This document shows, one piece after another, positions 6,714 to 10,505 of a stretch of DNA of 10,505 bases. Origin of the DNA: Betaproteobacteria bacterium TMED156 (lineage in GTDB: Bacteria; Pseudomonadota; Gammaproteobacteria; Burkholderiales; Burkholderiaceae_A); NCBI GenBank assembly GCA_002171155.1, contig NHHF01000106.1, forward strand, positions 1-10,505, written 5' to 3'. The notes under the pieces are model-generated. The model made no database searches. It was given only the letters and a program-made list of their open reading frames with translations, and was not told the origin of the DNA. The position numbers were made by a program, and so were the translations under genes. Numbering within the stretch: the stretch's first letter is position 1; each line of letters opens with the position of its first letter.

Positions 6714-9700
6714 TTACTGTAATAAAGCTAGTACAGTTTGCGGTTGCTGATTTGCTTGGGCCAGCATCGCAGTTGCTGCTTGTTGAATTATCTGTGTTCT
6801 AGCTAACTCAGCAGTTTCTGCCGCGTAGTCTGTATCTAAGACTCTACTTCTTGCAGCTGCAGCATTAGTCATTGCATTAGTTAAGTTGTCAACTGTATAT
6901 GTCAGACGATTAGTTATGGCTCCAAGATTCGATCTCTCAGCCTGAACATATGTTAATGCGGAATCAATGATAGCTATGGCAGCGCTTGCATTATTTTGCG
7001 TTGTAATACTCATGCCAGAAATTGAAGTTCCACCTGTGGTTGTATAGCTTGGTGTTCCAGAGCTAGAACTGCTACTACTTCCTGAGCTAGAGGTTGTAAC
7101 TATGCTAGCACCTGCAACTGTTCCTGTTCCAGCCAAAGCAATTGTATTACCTTGATTGGATCCTGGTGTCCAAGTTCCAGTTCCGCCAATCGATGAAGTA
7201 AATGATTGAAGGGTAATTTCTCCACCATCTGCTCTACTGAAATAGATATTTCCAGAAGTGTCCATACTTACTCTAATACCTGAGCCCAGCAACGAGTCTT
7301 CAATCGATGAAGCAAAATTGGTTGTACTATTTGTATCGCTAGTATCAACTGTCAATGTATTTGCAGAATAAGATTGTGTTCCGTCTGAGATTGTCATCGA
7401 ATAAACATCATCACCAGAAACTTTCAGAGTCGCAGTTGTTGCAATACCTTGAGTCCCTACTGCTGTGGCAGCTAATGCCTTGTCATGACCTTGGAATTTA
7501 AGAGTCTGTGCTGTAGCTTGTCCTGAGGGTGAAGATAAATCAGCCGTCAGTGTTTTATGAGTCGCTGCTGTAACGAATCCACCAACTATTATTTCACCTC
7601 CATCCCTTTGCCTGATAGTGATCGCTTTATTGGACCCATCAATTTCGTATTCAAATACGGTAGAAGCATGAGCTCCATTGACCTTGGTCATTAACGCATC
7701 TAATTTAGTTGTAAGAGACGCAACATCTGTTCCAAAGTTTGCAGATATTGCAGCACTCATAGCAGCACTTGCGTTATTAGACGAGCCATCAAGGTAGTTA
7801 CCATTCAAAGCAAAGTTAAAGGAAGCATTCGCTGTGCTAAATGATAAGGTAACTTCAGATGCATTTATTACATCTCCCTGAGCGGTACTCGATGTTCTGT
7901 CAACCACGAGAGATTTATTTGAATTCCCGGTAACAGTATCTGTTTGAAGGGGACCAATACCCAGTCCATTAAGATTATTTGCAGAGGCATCATAACCGAA
8001 TCCTAATGAACGACCATTAGCATCACGGAAAACTAGCTCGGCAGTGTCAGCATCATAATTTACTGTTATGCCTGATAAATCAGCTGCGGCAATTACACTT
8101 CCATCGTTTGGATCTTTAATGGTAATAGAAGCGGTAGCAAGAGAATGAGCTACTGCAGAAGCAAATGCAGCACCGCTGGCTAGTCCACCTGCTGCCGATG
8201 CCCCATCAACACTTACAGTAAAGTCTGCAGTGTTAGTTACGCCATCCAGAGAGAATACAAATCTGTTGGTTCCTGTTCCAGAGAAGTTTTGACCAAAGGC
8301 ACTGGTGTTTAATTGAACTCTTGTCTCAGAATAGTACGCATTTTGACTTGCAAGAACCTCTGCGGCTCCAACCTCATTGACAGGTGTAACTGTTAAGAAA
8401 CCATCAGTACTACTGTAGTTTTCTACTGCGATTGCTCTACCTTTTGTATTTGTAACAGATAATTGATCTCCAGAATAAGTAACATCCCACTCTTGTACAT
8501 CAAAGGATGAGTCTGTACCAGCCAAGTTTGCAACACCACTAGAAAGCGCAGCCATTACAGAAGCCTTAATTACTTCAGCATCAATTGTTGAGAATACATT
8601 CAAGCTGTCAATCGAAGCATAAACATCACCAGCACCATTTGTGATAGTAAATGAATAAAGTGATGAACCACCGTTACCAGTAGTATCTGAGAAACGCAAA
8701 GATGTTTGAGTTGTCTCAACCTTTCCTTGTATAACAGCAGATGATTGAGTCACCTGATTATCGTTGGCTTGTGCCAATAGAATTGGCTCGTTAACACCCT
8801 CAGATTGAGCATCGTTTACGACGTTGTAAACAACCTGACTGCTGTTCTGAGCAGAATATCCACTGAGTGCTACTTTACCACCCCCCGTATTGGTTACTAC
8901 TAGATTGTCACCACTCCAAGCAGCAGACAACTTATTTCTAGTAGTCTCAATTGCCAGTAAACCACCATTATTAGTCGCATCAGTACCAAACATTGTCCCA
9001 TCACCTGCACCTTGAGTTACTTTGATACGTCTACCTGATTGGTCAGTGATAGTTAACTTATCTGATGTATTGGCAGCACCAACTCTGGCATCAAAAAGAC
9101 GCTCCAATTCTGCGTCTAGTGCAGTGATAACTTGAGTTTGTGTTACTGATGATGAGTCAACACCGGCAGTAGATACCAGCTTATCTCTCAAGTCAATCTG
9201 AGTAGTTGCTCCACCGTCCACAGAAATAGCAAATCTAACCTTGCCATAATTACTTGAGTTTGTAATATCCAACGCTCCAGTAATTGCAGAGGAAAATGCT
9301 GCTGCTGCTGTGATTGTGGTATCAGTCTGACCAGTGGCAGCACTCAAATTTAGTGCAGCAACAAAAGCATCTTTACTTACACTATTTGTCATATCAACTG
9401 TCAAATTTGATACTTCCGCAGTTAGACCTGACAAACTATCAACAATAAGGAATTTGTATGCGTCAGATCCAGAATTATTTAAAAATTCTAAATTTACAAC
9501 TGTTTGAACAGCATCTGTTCCTTTAGCAGTACTTCCTCCAGTAGTAACAGTACTAGAAGTAACAGGAGCTGATGTTGTGACAGGAGTGCTTGAAACAGTC
9601 CCCGAATTTGAAGTTGCAGCACCTAGAACATTTGAACCCATACTCCCGATGGAAATATTCATTGTCTGACCACCATTAGAACCTATTTGGAAAACTTTTC

Positions 9701-10127
9701 CTGTGTATGAACCATCCAAGAGGTTAACTGCATTGTATTGGGTTGTTGTTGAGATACGATCCAATTCAGTGGATAACTGGTTCACTTCATTTTGAAGATA
9801 AGCACGATCTGAATCACTGTTGGTATCAGATGAAGCTTGCAATGCTAATTCCCGCATCCTCTGAAGAATTGAGGTTACTTCTTGCATTGCGCCTTCAGCA
9901 GTCTCAACAGCTGAGATACTATCGTTGGCATTTTTGATTGCTGTTTGTAAACCACGAGTTTGAGAATCGAGCTTTGTGACTATGGCGAGACCTGTAGCAT
10001 CGTCTGTTGCGGAGTTAATTCTTTTACCAGTCGATAGCCTTTCCATAGCTATAGCTAGCCTCTTACTATTTTGCGTCAGGGTATCCTGAGCAATTAGTGA
10101 TTTAATATTTGTATTTATAACTGACAT
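6714..10127 (-). CDS. fliC: Giant flagellin (1137 residues), paralog B
   Basis: Filament subunit with the same architecture as paralog A: D0/D1 N-terminus (1-170, with MSVINTN, RLSTGKRINSATDDATGLAI and QRMRELALQ at 89-97), Ser/Thr linker (171-204), a modular centre (about 205-1000), a Ser-rich linker (1010-1037), and C-terminal D1/D0 (about 1038-1137, ending QQPQTVLALLQ). By hand, 66 of the first 100 residues match paralog A, and blocks such as LTVDMTN-SKDAF, YDADTAELVFRD and GRSLGFGYD are shared in the centre, so duplication involved the whole gene. There are no cysteines and no HExxH metalloprotease motif. AGGGG (10134-10138) is 6 bases before the ATG. FlaG lies 131 bases upstream on the same strand. 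No convincing promoter is seen in that gap; a weak sigma-28 match lies in the end of flaG. Confidence 0.96.
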   Translation of the reverse strand: MSVINTNIKSLIAQDTLTQNSKRLAIAMERLSTGKRINSATDDATGLAIVTKLDSQTRGLQTAIKNANDSISAVETAEGAMQEVTSILQRMRELALQASSDTNSDSDRAYLQNEVNQLSTELDRISTTTQYNAVNLLDGSYTGKVFQIGSNGGQTMNISIGSMGSNVLGAATSNSGTVSSTPVTTSAPVTSSTVTTGGSTAKGTDAVQTVVNLEFLNNSGSDAYKFLIVDSLSGLTAEVSNLTVDMTNSVSKDAFVAALNLSAATGQTDTTITAAAAFSSAITGALDITNSSNYGKVRFAISVDGGATTQIDLRDKLVSTAGVDSSSVTQTQVITALDAELERLFDARVGAANTSDKLTITDQSGRRIKVTQGAGDGTMFGTDATNNGGLLAIETTRNKLSAAWSGDNLVVTNTGGGKVALSGYSAQNSSQVVYNVVNDAQSEGVNEPILLAQANDNQVTQSSAVIQGKVETTQTSLRFSDTTGNGGSSLYSFTITNGAGDVYASIDSLNVFSTIDAEVIKASVMAALSSGVANLAGTDSSFDVQEWDVTYSGDQLSVTNTKGRAIAVENYSSTDGFLTVTPVNEVGAAEVLASQNAYYSETRVQLNTSAFGQNFSGTGTNRFVFSLDGVTNTADFTVSVDGASAAGGLASGAAFASAVAHSLATASITIKDPNDGSVIAAADLSGITVNYDADTAELVFRDANGRSLGFGYDASANNLNGLGIGPLQTDTVTGNSNKSLVVDRTSSTAQGDVINASEVTLSFSTANASFNFALNGNYLDGSSNNASAAMSAAISANFGTDVASLTTKLDALMTKVNGAHASTVFEYEIDGSNKAITIRQRDGGEIIVGGFVTAATHKTLTADLSSPSGQATAQTLKFQGHDKALAATAVGTQGIATTATLKVSGDDVYSMTISDGTQSYSANTLTVDTSDTNSTTNFASSIEDSLLGSGIRVSMDTSGNIYFSRADGGEITLQSFTSSIGGTGTWTPGSNQGNTIALAGTGTVAGASIVTTSSSGSSSSSSSGTPSYTTTGGTSISGMSITTQNNASAAIAIIDSALTYVQAERSNLGAITNRLTYTVDNLTNAMTNAAAARSRVLDTDYAAETAELARTQIIQQAATAMLAQANQQPQTVLALLQ

Positions 10128-10133
10128 GTAATT

Positions 10134-10138
10134 CCCCT
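10134..10138 (-). promoter_or_regulatory. Ribosome binding site of flagellin paralog B
   Basis: Minus-strand AGGGG lies 6 bases before the ATG at 10125-10127. Confidence 0.65.
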
Positions 10139-10258
10139 ATAGGCTTTTTTTATTAGTTAAAAAGTTTAAAAACAACATAAAATTTGAAACTATTTAACAA
10201 CGTTTGATACTAAAATACAACATATGATTTATAAATGCAACAAAATTTTGATGGTTTT

Positions 10259-10505
10259 TTAAATTAATTTATCGAAAAGAACGCCCTTAAGCTTTTCGAT
10301 ACTATGAGCAATGTTTAAAACAGTTTCACTAGGAATCTGTCTTACAATCTCCCCAGAGTCTTTCCTGGTAACGGTTACAACGTCTTTGTTGGTTTCAAAG
10401 TCAACTGAAAATCCAATTTCACTCTGCATTGATGCAAGTTCCAAATTTATTTCTTTAACAGCCTGCTGTAAATTCAACTGTTTTTCAGCTAATGTTTTTT
10501 TGTTT
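10259..10505 (-). CDS. flaG: FlaG family flagellar protein, 3' part (5' end beyond right edge)
   Basis: The minus strand is open from the right edge to a TAA at 10259-10261, giving 81 visible residues. The core matches FlaG: LQQAVKEINLELASM, then VDFETNKDVVTVTRKDSGEIVRQIPSETVLNIA, that is the family pattern of a strand, D/K-SGE and the hallmark IRQIP-E/S. A TTG at 10475-10477 could start a 72-residue product, but it has no Shine-Dalgarno, coding continues upstream to the edge, and FlaG proteins are usually longer than 100 residues; the true start is therefore probably outside. FlaG proteins influence filament length or flagellin assembly in several bacteria. Here flaG precedes the flagellins on the same strand. 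Confidence 0.88.
   Translation of the reverse strand, partial: NKKTLAEKQLNLQQAVKEINLELASMQSEIGFSVDFETNKDVVTVTRKDSGEIVRQIPSETVLNIAHSIEKLKGVLFDKLI
10269..10296 (-). promoter_or_regulatory. Weak candidate sigma-28 promoter inside the end of flaG
   Basis: The minus strand reads AAAAG-N15-TTCGATAA, matching 4 of 5 and 6 of 8 bases of the sigma-28 consensus at an allowed spacing. It would serve flagellin B with a leader of about 135 bases. Its -10 region, TTTCGATAAAT, resembles that of the stronger site at 6682-6708 (TTCCGATAAAT). Because it overlaps codons it may be fortuitous. Confidence 0.3.
10271..10300. repeat. Perfect 9-bp inverted repeat in the 3' end of flaG
   Basis: ATCGAAAAG (10271-10279) and CTTTTCGAT (10292-10300) are exact reverse complements around a 12-base spacer. 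On the minus strand this would form a stem-loop just before the flaG stop (10259-10261), with A-rich rather than T-rich sequence after it, so it is not a standard terminator. It overlaps the weak sigma-28-like site. Confidence 0.45.

Noticed and set aside
9743..9937. Plus-strand open frame of 64 residues
   Set aside because: It is antisense to the conserved D1 region of flagellin B.
3006..10127. Possible flagellinolysin (flagellin with an embedded zinc protease)
   Set aside because: No HExxH motif occurs in either central region; the few histidines are isolated.
10139..10146. GCCTATAG on the minus strand as a sigma-28 -10 element for flagellin B
   Set aside because: It would put the transcript start on or next to the ribosome binding site and ATG, and no -35 element lies at the right distance.
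10172..10232. TTGCAT-N17-TATTTT and TTGTAT-N17-TTAAAT on the minus strand as sigma-70 promoters of flagellin B
   Set aside because: Each matches only 3 of 6 and 4 of 6 bases in very AT-rich sequence, where such matches are expected by chance.

Overview
The window looks like part of a flagellar gene cluster from an AT-rich, polarly or peritrichously flagellated proteobacterium, most likely beta- or gammaproteobacterial. The reasons are the flagellin N-terminus (MSVINTN..., RLSTG), the retained QRMRELALQ stretch typical of beta/gamma flagellins, and good sigma-54 and sigma-28 promoter matches. I cannot name the genus.

Layout. (1) 1-508, minus: the 5' end of a TPR-like gene that runs off the left edge; a strong sigma-54 promoter match (550-567) lies just upstream. 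(2) 636-2944, plus: a two-gene operon diverging from it. The first gene is a TPR protein with a glycosyltransferase-like C-terminal half. The second is an unrecognised 202-residue protein whose TTG start overlaps the stop codon before it. (3) 2945-3005: a short convergent gap holding a UUCG-loop terminator that serves the minus strand. (4) 3006-10127, minus: two tandem, paralogous giant flagellins (1158 and 1137 residues, more than twice the usual flagellin length). (5) 10259-10505, minus: the 3' part of flaG, running off the right edge.

The flagellins have ordinary D0/D1 ends, but an insert of about 800 residues sits between two Ser/Thr-rich linkers. By eye this insert is built from about five repeated modules (strand hairpin with a DG turn, helix, then a strand pair with a GG/GR turn), reminiscent of the flagellin hook IN motif.

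How it may work together: flaG and the two flagellins supply filament proteins. The TPR/glycosyltransferase-like protein and its partner are plausible flagellin-modification genes, judged by fold and by position only. Transcription appears to follow the usual sigma-54 then sigma-28 flagellar hierarchy. The best sigma-28 match lies in the 3' untranslated region of the 1137-residue flagellin gene, directly before that gene's terminator, which could yield a very short RNA or an attenuated leader for the next flagellin.

There is no stretch over 300 bases without a gene. I saw no tRNA, rRNA, CRISPR array, transposase or insertion sequence.
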